From Pseudothauera hydrothermalis (GTDB lineage: Bacteria; Pseudomonadota; Gammaproteobacteria; Burkholderiales; Rhodocyclaceae), in contig NZ_CP029331.1 of assembly GCF_003345255.1 (NCBI RefSeq), positions 1,674,001 to 1,738,000 on the forward strand: 64,000 nucleotides of DNA. Direction: 5' to 3'. Position numbers and translations under genes: made by a program. Positions within the stretch are counted from its first letter, which is position 1; every line of letters starts with the position of its first letter. Shown piece after piece: positions 16,062-25,009 of the stretch. The notes under the pieces are model-generated. The model ran no database searches. It saw only the letters and a program-made list of their open reading frames with translations, and was not told the DNA's origin.

Positions 16062-17339
16062 TCAGGCACGCCCCAGCGTATCGTTGAGAATGTTGAAGGC
16101 CCAGGCCACCGCCATGAAACCTTCTTCGCTGGTCGCTGCGGCCGACTCGCCGCCAGCGCCCGGCACGGCCACCATGGTCCGCTTGTCCGCGTCATAGCGA
16201 TAGACGGCGGCAAGATGGGCGGCCTCTTTCTCATTGACGAAGCTGTAGCAGGTATTGGTGAGCATGGGCTCGTCGCTGAGCGGTCGATCGCTGAGCAGGG
16301 CGGCAATCGCGGCCGCGCAAACCTTGGCCTGCTGGTTGGCGATATGCGCGGACTTGGGTACCCCGGGCGCGGAAGCCACCGCGTCGCCGATCACATGCAC
16401 ACCTGGCGCAATCTTGGATTCATAGCTCAAAAAGTCCACTTCGCACCAGCGCCCCTCCACATTGGCCAGCCCCGCCTGGCGGGCGATGAGGCCGGCGCGT
16501 TGGGGCGGGATGACGTTCCACAGATCGGCCTTCACACCCGCTTGTAAATCAAAGCGCAAGGTACCGGCGGCCGCATCCATTTCCCGGTAGGCGGCATTGG
16601 GCACATATTCGATCACGCCTTTGTAACGGTTCCGGAAAGCGTCGGCAAACAGGTTTTTCTTGGCCACCACATCCGGATTGGCATCGAACACCAGCACTTT
16701 TGCGCGCGGATTGCTGCGCTGCAACGCCCCCGCCACCAGGCACGCCCGCTCATAGGGGCCTGGCGGGCAGCGATAAGGCATGGGTGGAATATGCATGGCA
16801 AACACGCCGCCTTGCGGCAAGGCCATCAGGCGGCGGCGTAATGCCTGGGTCTGCGGTCCGGCTGCCCAGGCATGGAGCACCTGCGCTTGGGCGTCCGTGT
16901 GCTCCAACCCTGGCAAGCTGTCATAGGCAAATTCAACGCCGGGGGCGAGTACCAGACGGTCCCAGGCAATCGAGTCGCCGCGCGCAAGGCTCACCCGCCG
17001 TGCTCCGACATCGACTGCGGTCACAGTATCGCGTACCACTTGCACGCCATGGGCGGCCGATAGCGCAGCGTACGAACGGGTCAGGTCGCGCAGACTCATC
17101 GTCCCGCCAATCACCCGATTGCTCATCGGACAGGCCACGAAAGCGTCGGCCGCTTCGATCAACACCACCTCGGCGGCGGGCGCCCAGCGCTTTAGATAGC
17201 GTGCGCAGGTTGCACCGGCAAAGCCCCCGCCGACCACCACGATCCGCGCGCCGGCACCGTTTTGCGCGAAAGCTCCCGAAGGCAGGCTGCCAACGAGAGC
17301 CGAAGCCGCCAACCCGCATAGAAAGTGCCTACGTTGCAT
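16062..17339 (-). CDS. fccB: Flavocytochrome c sulfide dehydrogenase, flavoprotein subunit
   Basis: FAD subunit of a periplasmic sulfide dehydrogenase that oxidises sulfide and passes electrons to a cytochrome c. The N-terminus has a twin-arginine signal (MQRRHFLCGLAAS with an AQ cleavage region near 26). A FAD-binding VVVGGGFAG lies at 34-42. Cys191 (YRCPPGPYERA) and Cys364 (LTNTCYSFV) fit the redox-active disulfide. The C-terminal part is the FCSD flavin-binding domain. The ATG at 17339 has GAGG upstream. Its cytochrome partner gene directly upstream is frameshifted (17348-17666), so electron transfer from this subunit may be impaired or use another cytochrome. Confidence 0.92.
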   Translation of the reverse strand: MQRRHFLCGLAASALVGSLPSGAFAQNGAGARIVVVGGGFAGATCARYLKRWAPAAEVVLIEAADAFVACPMSNRVIGGTMSLRDLTRSYAALSAAHGVQVVRDTVTAVDVGARRVSLARGDSIAWDRLVLAPGVEFAYDSLPGLEHTDAQAQVLHAWAAGPQTQALRRRLMALPQGGVFAMHIPPMPYRCPPGPYERACLVAGALQRSNPRAKVLVFDANPDVVAKKNLFADAFRNRYKGVIEYVPNAAYREMDAAAGTLRFDLQAGVKADLWNVIPPQRAGLIARQAGLANVEGRWCEVDFLSYESKIAPGVHVIGDAVASAPGVPKSAHIANQQAKVCAAAIAALLSDRPLSDEPMLTNTCYSFVNEKEAAHLAAVYRYDADKRTMVAVPGAGGESAAATSEEGFMAVAWAFNILNDTLGRA

Positions 17340-17347
17340 GGCGCGCC

Positions 17348-17666
17348 TCACTTTTTTACCGCGTCATTTGCCGCGCCAAGCACCTCGGCAATATGACGCA
17401 ACTGTTCATTGGAATAGCCTTTGGCAAGCCGATCCATGATCGTGGCCGCGCGCTTGCCGCTTTTGAAATCGATCAAGGCTTGATAAATGAACTCGGCCGA
17501 GCGCCCGGCCAGCGTCGGCATGCCCCCCCTCGGAGTGCCCGTCCGGACCGTGACAGGCAAAACAGCCGGCCGCCCAGCCTCTGGCCTTGATATCGTTTGG
17601 AGCAGCCACGGCCGTCGACACGCCCGCGACCAGCAGCAGCACACTTGCAAGCACATGTTTTTGCAC
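17348..17666 (-). pseudogene. Monoheme cytochrome c (FCSD cytochrome subunit-like), frameshifted
   Basis: Starts at GTG 17666 with a strong GGAGGT Shine-Dalgarno, has a signal peptide (VQKHVLASVLLLVAG, AVAA) and a CFACH heme motif followed by GPDGHSEGG. The reading frame is then lost at a run of seven G (17523-17529 as C on the + strand). In the next frame the expected remainder follows: GGMPTLAGRSAEFIYQALID through to NDAVKK. One fewer G would restore a 105-residue class I cytochrome c. It is probably the electron acceptor of the flavoprotein encoded 8 bp downstream. The shift may be a sequencing error, real decay or slippage-prone switching. Confidence 0.85.
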
Positions 17667-17792
17667 CGATGACCTCCGCCCCGCAGGCAATCATCCCAAA
17701 AGCATGCAAATCGTATACCAAGTGCATCGATTTGGCGAAGAGCTTTTGGCGGCCTGCAAAAAGGCGTGGCGGCCGGCCGACGATGCAAACGG

Positions 17793-18449
17793 TCAGCGCG
17801 TGGGTGCCGCTTGCTCGATGAGATCGGCAATAACGGTATTGCCTTGGGCGCGCGCCCATTGCGCCGCGGTCAGACCACGGTCGTTTTTGAGCGTGGGGTC
17901 GGCACCCGCGCCGAGCAGGCGGCGTACCACCTGGATATGGCCGTTACGCGCCGCGAGCATCAAGGCGGTGGCCCGGTTGGGAGTGAGCGCGTCGATTGCC
18001 GCGCCGCGGGCAAGTAGCTTATCCAGAATCGACAGCCGCCCCTCGAAAGCCGCATAGTGCAAAGGCGCCCAACCGTCATGTTCGAGCGGTGCGCCGGCTT
18101 CGAGCAGCAGGTCCACCACCGCCTCGTGGCCCTTGAGCACTGCCAGCATCAGCGCGCTGTCGCCGGCCAGATTGCGCCAGCCCAGTTTGGGCCGGTACGG
18201 CAGCAGGCTTGCAACGGTGTCGGCATGTCCTTCGCGTGCGGCAAGAATCAACAAGCTGTTGCCTTGCGCATCCACCGTGTTGGGATCCAGACCGCGCGCC
18301 AGCAACGCCGACAACTGGCGGGTATCGCCCAGGCGGGCGGCGCTGAGCGCATCGTCATAACTGCCACCTTGCGCAACCGCAAGTCCGGTCGCCAAAACAA
18401 AAATCAGACCGATGAGCAGATGTCGGCAGCGATCAATGGCGCGAAGCAT
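17793..18449 (-). CDS. Ankyrin repeat protein, exported
   Basis: A 218-residue protein with an N-terminal signal or anchor (CRHLLIGLIFVLATGLAVAQ) and about five ankyrin repeats from residue 30. Clear units are DAQGNSLLILAAREGHADTV, GDSALMLAVLKGHEAVVDLL, GWAPLHYAAFEGRLSILDKL and NRATALMLAARNGHIQVVRR. It is likely periplasmic and protein-binding; no enzymatic domain is seen. The ATG at 18449 overlaps the end of tatD, so it is the last gene of the mltG-tmk-holB-pilZ-tatD operon, an arrangement common in betaproteobacteria. Partner is unknown. Confidence 0.88.
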   Translation of the reverse strand: MLRAIDRCRHLLIGLIFVLATGLAVAQGGSYDDALSAARLGDTRQLSALLARGLDPNTVDAQGNSLLILAAREGHADTVASLLPYRPKLGWRNLAGDSALMLAVLKGHEAVVDLLLEAGAPLEHDGWAPLHYAAFEGRLSILDKLLARGAAIDALTPNRATALMLAARNGHIQVVRRLLGAGADPTLKNDRGLTAAQWARAQGNTVIADLIEQAAPTR

Positions 18450-19206
18450 GGCGGAACAGCCTGAAAAAGTTGTCGGTGGTGACCCGGGCAATGCGTTCCG
18501 GCGACTCGCCGCGCAGACGGGCGATTTCTTCGGCCACGTGCACCACGAACGCCGGTTCATTGGTTTTGCCGCGGTGCGGCACGGGCGCAAGATAGGGTGC
18601 GTCGGTTTCGATCAGCAAACGGTCCAGCGGCACCCGGGCGGCCACCGCTTTGAGCGCGGTGGCGTTTTTGAAGGTGACGATGCCGGAAAAGGAAATATAA
18701 AACCCAAGTTCCAACGCCGCATCGGCCACCTCCTGCGTTTCGGTGAAGCAATGCATCACCCCGCCCACCTGGTCAGCGCCCTCTTCGCGCAGCAGCCGCA
18801 GGGTGTCAGCAGCGGCATTGCGCGTATGGACGATCAGCGGTTTGCCGGCACGCCGCGCAGCGCGGATGTGGGTGCGAAAACGCGCCCGCTGCCATTCCGG
18901 CTGGTCCTTGTGCCAGTAGTAATCCAGCCCGGTCTCACCGATGGCCACCACCCGTGGATGATCGGCCAGCGCGACGAGGCGGGCCTCATCGGGCTCTTCA
19001 CAATCGATGTTGTCCGGATGCACACCGACCGAGGCAAACAGATTGGAGTGGCGCTCGGCCAGCGCACGCACTGCCGGAAAATCCTCCAAGCGAACCGAAA
19101 CGCACAAGGCGTGCGTCACCGCGCTGGCGGCCATGGCCGCCAACACCTCGTCTTGACGAGTGTTCAGGTCCGGAAAATCGAGATGGCAGTGGGAATCGAC
19201 GTACAT
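18433..19206 (-). CDS. TatD family metal-dependent hydrolase/DNase
   Basis: A 257-residue TatD/YcfH-type hydrolase. The N-terminal DSHCHLDFPD metal ligands, the GETGLDYYW motif (Glu ligand), HTRNAAADTL, HCFTETQEV and the C-terminal ETDAPYLAP motif are all present and in order. Family members act as 3'-5' DNases or nucleases. Its position downstream of holB and pilZ resembles the E. coli holB-ycfH order. The gene overlaps the ankyrin protein start. Confidence 0.93.
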   Translation of the reverse strand: MYVDSHCHLDFPDLNTRQDEVLAAMAASAVTHALCVSVRLEDFPAVRALAERHSNLFASVGVHPDNIDCEEPDEARLVALADHPRVVAIGETGLDYYWHKDQPEWQRARFRTHIRAARRAGKPLIVHTRNAAADTLRLLREEGADQVGGVMHCFTETQEVADAALELGFYISFSGIVTFKNATALKAVAARVPLDRLLIETDAPYLAPVPHRGKTNEPAFVVHVAEEIARLRGESPERIARVTTDNFFRLFRHASRH

Positions 19207-19281
19207 GCAAAGCTTGACTGAGCCAAATGAGCGCGTGCTTCAGGGACAGCCGGTCGGCCGAAGCCGCGGGTGATCGATGGG

Positions 19282-19647
19282 TCACAAAGTATGGGTGGGG
19301 CGATTGGAACCCAAGTGCCCGGCCAAAATCTGCTCGATGCGATGCTTGACCGCCTTGCCGGCTTCATCCGAGCTGAAATGCACCCCTACGCCTTGGGTTT
19401 TGCCGCCCTGCGCCCCGTGCGGGGTCACCCACACCACGGTGCCCGCCACCGGATGCCTGGTCGGATCGTCCATCAACTGCAGCAGCATGAATACTTCATC
19501 GCCCAATGCATAGCGCTTGGGCGTGGGCACGAAGATGCCCCCATTGACCAAAAAAGGCATGTAAGCGGCGTAGAGCGCCGATTTGGAGTTGATGTTCAAC
19601 GACAGCACGCTGGGGCGTGCCACCTGGGCATGGGCATGTTCACTCAT
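19282..19647 (-). CDS. pilZ: PilZ domain protein (type IV pilus type)
   Basis: A 121-residue single-domain PilZ protein. It has VLSLNINSKSALYAAYMPFL at the N-terminus, GGIFVPTPKRYALGDEVFML and GTVVWVTPHG. The canonical c-di-GMP ligands RxxxR and DxSxxG are not visible, as in the founding type IV pilus PilZ, which works by binding partners and not c-di-GMP. It starts at 19647, overlapping the holB stop. A role in twitching motility is inferred from the family. Confidence 0.87.
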   Translation of the reverse strand: MSEHAHAQVARPSVLSLNINSKSALYAAYMPFLVNGGIFVPTPKRYALGDEVFMLLQLMDDPTRHPVAGTVVWVTPHGAQGGKTQGVGVHFSSDEAGKAVKHRIEQILAGHLGSNRPTHTL

Positions 19648-20696
19648 GGTGTGGATTCCGACAGCGCGCGACTATAACGCATCAGCATATCTTCCAGCAT
19701 CAGCCGGGCATTGAGCGGATGCTGGGCAACCCGGCGGATGTGGACAAACTCATTGTAACAGTTGCTCGCACTGGCAATGCTGACGCGCGCGGCAAGTGCG
19801 GCAAGCACCGCCTCGCAGGCCGGGAAGAAACGTACCCGTCCGCCCAGGCGCAGCGCAGCAAGATCGGTCACCCAGCGCAACATCCAATCGGCCAAGGTGA
19901 CCATGCCAAAACCCGCAGCCAGCGCCTCTTTGGATTTGAGCCACGCATCCCATTGCGCGGCCAGACGCAACGGATCGCCCGCCGGCAATTGGGCGATGTC
20001 CCGCATGAAGCGGCTCAGCACACTGCCCAGACCTTGCGCCGCCATGCGCTCGGCGGCGAGCGGCAAACCGCCGGCAAGGGCCAACAGTGCCTCGGCCTGC
20101 CCGTCCCGGGCGGCCAGCCAAGCCTGGAGCGCTGAGCTACTCGGTCTGGAAAAGGACCACTGCTGACAGCGACTGCGGATGGTGGGCAACAGCCGGCGCG
20201 GCGCGGACGACACCAGCAGGAACACGCAGCCGGCCGGCGGCTCTTCGAGCAGCTTGAGCAATGCGTTGGCGGTGTAGACGTTCATGGCCTCGGCCGGATC
20301 CAGCACCACGACACGGCCGCTGCCGTGGTGTGCGGTCACCGCGAGCGCAGCCTGCAGCGCGCGAATCTGCTCGATCAGGATTTGCGCGGACTTGGCTTTA
20401 CCGGTCGACGGCTCGGCACCGCCTTCGGCGTCGCCGATGTCCGCCGTCTCCTCGGCCGCCGGCACAATGCGCAAAAGATCCGGGTGGTTGCCGGCAAGCC
20501 GCCACTGGCAGGCCGGGCAGCGCCCGCAGGCGTAACCGTCGGCAGCCGGGGACTGGCACAGCAGACGGGCGGCCAACGCTTCGGCCAGCTCGCGCTTGCC
20601 CAGGCCGGGCGGTCCGACGAAAAGCAGCGCATGCGGCAGCCGCTCGCCCAAGTCGAGCAGACGTTGCCAGGCGGGTAGCAGCCACGGCTGGATCAT
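19644..20696 (-). CDS. holB: DNA polymerase III delta prime subunit
   Basis: Clamp-loader subunit of 350 residues. It has a P-loop ([12 protein letters not shown] near residue 29) and a zinc module of four Cys ([20 protein letters not shown], near 48-65). The C-terminal half is helical. The [20 protein letters not shown] stretch (sensor 1/SRC motif) is diagnostic. The start overlaps the tmk stop and the stop overlaps pilZ, so all three are translationally coupled. Confidence 0.94.
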   Translation of the reverse strand: MIQPWLLPAWQRLLDLGERLPHALLFVGPPGLGKRELAEALAARLLCQSPAADGYACGRCPACQWRLAGNHPDLLRIVPAAEETADIGDAEGGAEPSTGKAKSAQILIEQIRALQAALAVTAHHGSGRVVVLDPAEAMNVYTANALLKLLEEPPAGCVFLLVSSAPRRLLPTIRSRCQQWSFSRPSSSALQAWLAARDGQAEALLALAGGLPLAAERMAAQGLGSVLSRFMRDIAQLPAGDPLRLAAQWDAWLKSKEALAAGFGMVTLADWMLRWVTDLAALRLGGRVRFFPACEAVLAALAARVSIASASNCYNEFVHIRRVAQHPLNARLMLEDMLMRYSRALSESTP

Positions 20697-21325
20697 GACA
20701 GAAAGCGCGCTTTAATGATGGTTTCGACTTCCGCGCGCACTTCCTCGGGCGAGCGGTGAGCATCGATCACCCGTATCCGCTCCGGATGGCGTTGGGCGCG
20801 CAGCAGATAGGCCGCCCGTACCCGCTCGAAAAAGTCGTGCTGCTCGCGCTCGAAGCGGTCGGGCGCCGCACCGCTACCGGCCAGCCGGGAGGCGGCCACC
20901 CTCGGCGGCAGATCGAAAAGCAAGGTGAGGTCGGGCTGAAAGTCCGCATGCACCCATTGCTCCAACGCGGCAAAACGCGCCTCGTCCAAACCGCGTCCGC
21001 CGACTTGGTAAGCGTAGGTGGCGTCGGTGAAGCGGTCGGATACCACCCATCGTCCGGCGGCCAACGCCGGCAGAATGCGTGCAGCCAGATGCTCGCGGCG
21101 GGCGGCGAACATCAGCATGGCCTCGGTTTCCCGATCCATGGATTCATGCAGGAGCAACTCACGCAGGCGCTCGCCCAATGGCGTGCCGCCCGGCTCCCGG
21201 GTCTGCTCAACTACGATGCCGTGCGCACGCAGCAGGGCTACCGCGGCGTCGATTTGGCTGCTCTTGCCGGCACCGTCGATGCCCTCGAAAGTGATGAAAC
21301 GCGCTTTGGATGATCCGTGCTTCAA
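20693..21325 (-). CDS. tmk: Thymidylate kinase
   Basis: Phosphorylates dTMP to dTDP. A 210-residue protein with the P-loop [13 protein letters not shown], the DRF motif ([14 protein letters not shown]) and the LID region [12 protein letters not shown]. Between mltG and holB, overlapping both by 4 bp (ATGA type junctions). Ordinary length for the family. Confidence 0.95.
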   Translation of the reverse strand: MKHGSSKARFITFEGIDGAGKSSQIDAAVALLRAHGIVVEQTREPGGTPLGERLRELLLHESMDRETEAMLMFAARREHLAARILPALAAGRWVVSDRFTDATYAYQVGGRGLDEARFAALEQWVHADFQPDLTLLFDLPPRVAASRLAGSGAAPDRFEREQHDFFERVRAAYLLRAQRHPERIRVIDAHRSPEEVRAEVETIIKARFLS

Positions 21326-22323
21326 CTGCCCTTGTCTCCGCGCTGGTAGCGATTGACCGCCCGGTTGTGCTCGGCAAGATCGCGCGAGAAGGCGCTGCTG
21401 CCATCGCCGCGGGCGACAAAGTAGAAATAATCCGACGCTGTCGGATGCAAGGCCGCATAGAGCGCCGCCCGTCCCGGCAAAGCAATCGGCGTCGGCGGCA
21501 AACCGCCACGGGTATAGGTATTCCAGGGATGATCGGTATCCAGGTGGTGGCGACGCAATCGGCCTTGGAAACTTTCGCCCAAACCGTAGATCACCGTGGG
21601 GTCGGTCTGCAAGCGCATGCCGATGCGCAGCCGGTTGATGAACACCGATGCAACCAGCCCTCGCTCATCAGGCCGGCCGGTCTCCTTTTCGATGATCGAA
21701 GCCAGAATCAGCGCCTCATAGGGTGAGGCCAGCGGCAGATCCGCCTGGCGTGTCGCCCACTCGCGCTGCAGCACCTGTTGCATGGCCTGGTAGGCGCGCC
21801 GGTAAAGCGCCAGCGCGCTGGAATGCTTGTCGAACAGATAGGTATCGGGAAAGAACAGCCCTTCTGGGTGGGTCTCAGCCGCGCCGATGCGCTGCAAAAT
21901 GTCTTCATCCGACAAATCTCTGGCGTCCTGAGTGAGCAGCGGATGCGCCTCGATGGCTGCGCGTAGCTGCCGGAAGGTCCAGCCTTCGGGCACGGTCAGA
22001 TCGGCCTGAGCGACATCGCCGTTCGACAACTTGAGAATCAATTGCCAGAGGGTCAGCCCGCTATGCACTTCATAGCTGCCGGCCTTGATGTACTCTGCTT
22101 TGCCCGCAAGGCGCGCTGTCCAGTAGAGCACACGGGGATCGACCGGCACGCCGGCAGCGGCGATCGTGTTGGCCGCTTGCCGCAGGTTGTGTCCGCGCGG
22201 CACGGTGAAGTCGACCACCGGGGCGGGCAGCACCAACGGGCGGGCGGCGATCCACCACAGCGCCGCCCCGCCCAGGCCGGCAAGCACGACGAACACAATG
22301 AGAAGGCGCAGCAGGAGCTTCAT
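21322..22323 (-). CDS. mltG: Endolytic murein transglycosylase MltG
   Basis: Inner-membrane lytic transglycosylase that cuts nascent glycan strands. The N-terminal membrane helix ([19 protein letters not shown]) is followed by a LysM-like subdomain and the YceG catalytic domain with [15 protein letters not shown] (catalytic Glu) and TDPTVIYG. Length is 333 residues, typical. First gene of the mltG-tmk-holB-pilZ-tatD operon and divergent from ygfZ. Confidence 0.94.
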   Translation of the reverse strand: MKLLLRLLIVFVVLAGLGGAALWWIAARPLVLPAPVVDFTVPRGHNLRQAANTIAAAGVPVDPRVLYWTARLAGKAEYIKAGSYEVHSGLTLWQLILKLSNGDVAQADLTVPEGWTFRQLRAAIEAHPLLTQDARDLSDEDILQRIGAAETHPEGLFFPDTYLFDKHSSALALYRRAYQAMQQVLQREWATRQADLPLASPYEALILASIIEKETGRPDERGLVASVFINRLRIGMRLQTDPTVIYGLGESFQGRLRRHHLDTDHPWNTYTRGGLPPTPIALPGRAALYAALHPTASDYFYFVARGDGSSAFSRDLAEHNRAVNRYQRGDKGS

Positions 22324-22393
22324 GCGTAAAGGTTGGTGGCGTGCGCGCCGGAACGCCCCGCAAACAGCACGGCAGCCCCCGGCAGGGGGGCTC

Positions 22394-22399
22394 TATAAT
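22394..22399 (+). promoter_or_regulatory. Candidate -10 element for ygfZ
   Basis: A perfect TATAAT 73 bp before the ygfZ ATG, in the mltG-ygfZ divergent gap. The -35 region 17 bp upstream is poor, so activity is uncertain. Confidence 0.5.
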
Positions 22400-22471
22400 A
22401 CTTCACGTTCTGCGCCCCAAGCCGGCCGCGCGCGGCGCAATCCAAACATCCGACTGCGCAACACCCAAATC

Positions 22472-23488
22472 ATGAACACGACCTGGACCGACTATCTTGC
22501 CCAGACCGGCGCCCAAATCGACGCCGGTCACGTCCGCTTTCACCAACACCCCGCAGACGACGCCACTGTCGTGGTGCCACTGCTGCATCTGGGGCTGATC
22601 CGTAGCCGCGGCGAAGATTCCGCGCCGTTTTTACATAATCTGCTCTCCAACGAAGTCAATAAACTGGCCGAAGACGCCGTCATCCACAACAGCTTCAACA
22701 CCCCCAAAGGGCGCATGCTGGCGAGCTTACTGATGTGGCGTGAGGCCGATGGCCACTTGGCTGCGCTGGCTGCCGACATACAACCGGCAATTCTCAAGAA
22801 GCTGTCGATGTACATTTTGCGCAGCAAAGTCGCGCTCAGTGACGCCAGCTCCGAACTGGCGCTGATCGGTCTAAGCGGCCCGCAGGCCGAGGCGGTTCTG
22901 GAAAACGCCGGCCTGCCCCGCCCGGCAATGCCGATGCGCCACCACGCTGCAGACCAGGCGCGCGTCATTCGCCTGACCACGACTAGCTACATTCTGGTCA
23001 TTCCCACCGAGCAGGCCGCCGCACACTTCGCCGCGCTGCGCCAAGCCGGTGCGGCCGCAGCCGGCACCGACGCCTGGATGCTGGCCATGATCCGCGCCGG
23101 TCTGCCGCTGATCACCGCGGCCACGCAAGAGCTTTTCGTAGCGCAAATGCTCAATTTCGAACTCATCGGCGGCGTCAGTTTCAAGAAAGGCTGTTATCCG
23201 GGGCAGGAAATCGTCGCCCGCACCCAATACTTGGGCAAACTCAAAAAACGCATGTACCGGGTACATATCGATAGCGACACGGCCCCCGCGCCGGCCGACG
23301 ACCTTTACGCACCACAGTTCGGCGAACAGTCGGCCGGACAAATCGTCAATGCCGCGCCAGCGCCGGGCGGCGGTTTCGAGGCGCTGGCGGTCTTGCAGAC
23401 CAGCAGCCGGGAAGCGGGCGAAGTCCACCTGGGCCGCCCCGAAGGGCCGCGCCTGACCTTCCTCGAGCTGCCCTACCCGCTGGACTGA
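22472..23488 (+). CDS. ygfZ: Folate-binding Fe-S cluster repair protein YgfZ
   Basis: A 338-residue aminomethyltransferase-like (GcvT fold) protein. The signature KGCYPGQEIVARTQYLGKLK near residue 240 contains the conserved cysteine of YgfZ. The protein helps repair or assemble certain Fe-S enzymes and uses tetrahydrofolate. The ATG at 22472 (MNTTWTDYLAQTGA) gives a normal length; in-frame upstream sequence lies inside mltG. Followed 4 bp later by the DUF4936 gene. Confidence 0.92.
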   Translation: MNTTWTDYLAQTGAQIDAGHVRFHQHPADDATVVVPLLHLGLIRSRGEDSAPFLHNLLSNEVNKLAEDAVIHNSFNTPKGRMLASLLMWREADGHLAALAADIQPAILKKLSMYILRSKVALSDASSELALIGLSGPQAEAVLENAGLPRPAMPMRHHAADQARVIRLTTTSYILVIPTEQAAAHFAALRQAGAAAAGTDAWMLAMIRAGLPLITAATQELFVAQMLNFELIGGVSFKKGCYPGQEIVARTQYLGKLKKRMYRVHIDSDTAPAPADDLYAPQFGEQSAGQIVNAAPAPGGGFEALAVLQTSSREAGEVHLGRPEGPRLTFLELPYPLD

Positions 23489-23492
23489 GCTC

Positions 23493-23798
23493 ATGGACCG
23501 CAGCACCGAACCGATCGACTTCTACGTGTATTTCCGTCTGCGTGAAGACATCGACCAACAGGATGCGGCAGCCGGCATTCTGGCCATGCAGGCGGCCTTG
23601 GCGCGGCGTACCGGGGTCAGCGGCCGGCTCATGCGGCGACGCGGCGATCCGCGCACCTGGATGGAAATCTACGAGGCGGTCACCGACCCGGCCGGCTTCG
23701 AGCATGCCCTGGCTGAAACGGTGGCCGAGCACAAGCTTGGTGAGCTGCTCGAACCGGGCAGCGCCCGCCATCTGGAGCAATTCGTACAATGTGTCTGA
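23493..23798 (+). CDS. DUF4936 family protein
   Basis: A 101-residue protein beginning with a FYVYFRLREDID strand. It matches DUF4936, a small family I associate with betaproteobacteria, often beside ygfZ and an NRDE gene. It looks like a ferredoxin-like alpha/beta fold (two alternations of strand and helix); function unknown. It overlaps the next gene by 10 bp. Confidence 0.82.
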   Translation: MDRSTEPIDFYVYFRLREDIDQQDAAAGILAMQAALARRTGVSGRLMRRRGDPRTWMEIYEAVTDPAGFEHALAETVAEHKLGELLEPGSARHLEQFVQCV

Positions 23799-24568
23799 TC
23801 GTGCTGGCTTGGCGTGCGCATCACGACTATCCGCTGGTGGTGGCAGCCAACCGCGATGAGTTTCTGGCGCGTCCGGCAAGTGCGGCACACTGGTGGCCGG
23901 ACGCCCCAGAGATTCTGGCCGGGCGCGACCTCGAAGGCGGCGGCACATGGCTGGGCGTGAGCCGCAACGGCCGCTTTGCTGCGTTGACCAATTTCCGCGA
24001 CCCCGCTTTGCGCCGTGAGGGTGCGCCCTCACGCGGCCTGTTGGTGCGCGACTGTCTGAAAACCCGCGACGATGCCGCACAAACACTTGCAGGGATCGCC
24101 GCGCGCAGCGCGCACTACGCCGCCTTCAACCTGCTGGTGAGCGACGGCGAACAACTCGGCCTATACGCCAGCACCACGGGTGAGGTGCGCTTGCTGACAC
24201 CCGGCATCTACGGTTTGTCCAATCATCTGCTCGATACCCCCTGGCCCAAGGTCCGCCTGGCGCGAGAGCGCTTTGCCGCTGCCTTGGGCGATGAGCCGGA
24301 TGAGGCAGCCATACTGGCGCTTCTGCGTGACCGCGAACACGCAGCGGACGAGCACCTGCCGCACACCGGGGTCGGTCTGGAGTGGGAGCGCTGGCTGTCG
24401 CCCGCTTTCATTCGCGCGCCCGGCTACGGCACGCGCTGCTCGACTTTTCTGGCCGTTCGGCGCGATGGCCAAGTCAGGCTGCGCGAGTGGACCTGGGCAG
24501 CGGACGGCACCCTAGCAAGCGAAGCCACCTACGGTTTCACCATCGAACAGCCGAGCGCCCGCGGCTAG
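23789..24568 (+). CDS. NRDE family protein (TANGO2-like)
   Basis: A 259-residue NRDE (DUF833) family member, related to eukaryotic TANGO2. It has an N-terminal Cys2 after Met (MCLIVLAW), the name-giving ANRDEFLARP motif and GGTWLGVSRNGRFAALTNFR. An N-terminal Cys in an Ntn-like fold is suggestive, and heme-related roles have been proposed for relatives, but the activity here is not known. Convergent with the following acetyltransferase gene. Confidence 0.9.
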   Translation: MCLIVLAWRAHHDYPLVVAANRDEFLARPASAAHWWPDAPEILAGRDLEGGGTWLGVSRNGRFAALTNFRDPALRREGAPSRGLLVRDCLKTRDDAAQTLAGIAARSAHYAAFNLLVSDGEQLGLYASTTGEVRLLTPGIYGLSNHLLDTPWPKVRLARERFAAALGDEPDEAAILALLRDREHAADEHLPHTGVGLEWERWLSPAFIRAPGYGTRCSTFLAVRRDGQVRLREWTWAADGTLASEATYGFTIEQPSARG

Positions 24569-25005
24569 CGCGCCCCGCGGCAGAAGCGGCGCATGCGCCG
24601 GTGTTCGATACCGGCGTCGATGAACACCTCCCCTTCGGGCACAAAGCCGTGACGACGGTAAAAAGGTTCGGCGTGCACCTGCGCGTTGACCACCACCTGA
24701 TCGCAACCCTGCGCCACCGCTTCCGCCACCAAAGCTTCCAACACCCGTCCGCCCAGGCCGCAACCGCGCACATCGGCGGCCACTGCCATGCGACCGATGT
24801 GACCGTCGGGCAGCAGGCGACCCGTAGCCACCACCCGGCCGGCAGGGTCGGTGACCACCGCATGTCGGCTGACCGCATCGAACTCGTCACGCTCGAGCGC
24901 GGCCGGCACGCCCTGTTCGATGACAAACACCGCCTCGCGTAAGGGCATGACCAGCGCTTCGGCCTCGGCCCAGCCTACGATGCGCAACGCTGAGCTTGAC
25001 TGCAT
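24565..25005 (-). CDS. GNAT family N-acetyltransferase
   Basis: A 146-residue acetyltransferase of the ElaA/YjcF-like GNAT group: VFVIEQGVPAALERDEFD near the N-terminus, acetyl-CoA-binding region GRMAVAADVRGCGLGGRVLE, and the C-terminal FYRRHGFVPEGEVFIDAGI. The substrate cannot be told from sequence. It overlaps the stop of the convergent NRDE gene by 4 bp. An L,D-transpeptidase gene lies 4 bp upstream, so the two are probably co-transcribed. Confidence 0.88.
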   Translation of the reverse strand: MQSSSALRIVGWAEAEALVMPLREAVFVIEQGVPAALERDEFDAVSRHAVVTDPAGRVVATGRLLPDGHIGRMAVAADVRGCGLGGRVLEALVAEAVAQGCDQVVVNAQVHAEPFYRRHGFVPEGEVFIDAGIEHRRMRRFCRGAR

Positions 25006-25009
25006 GGAC

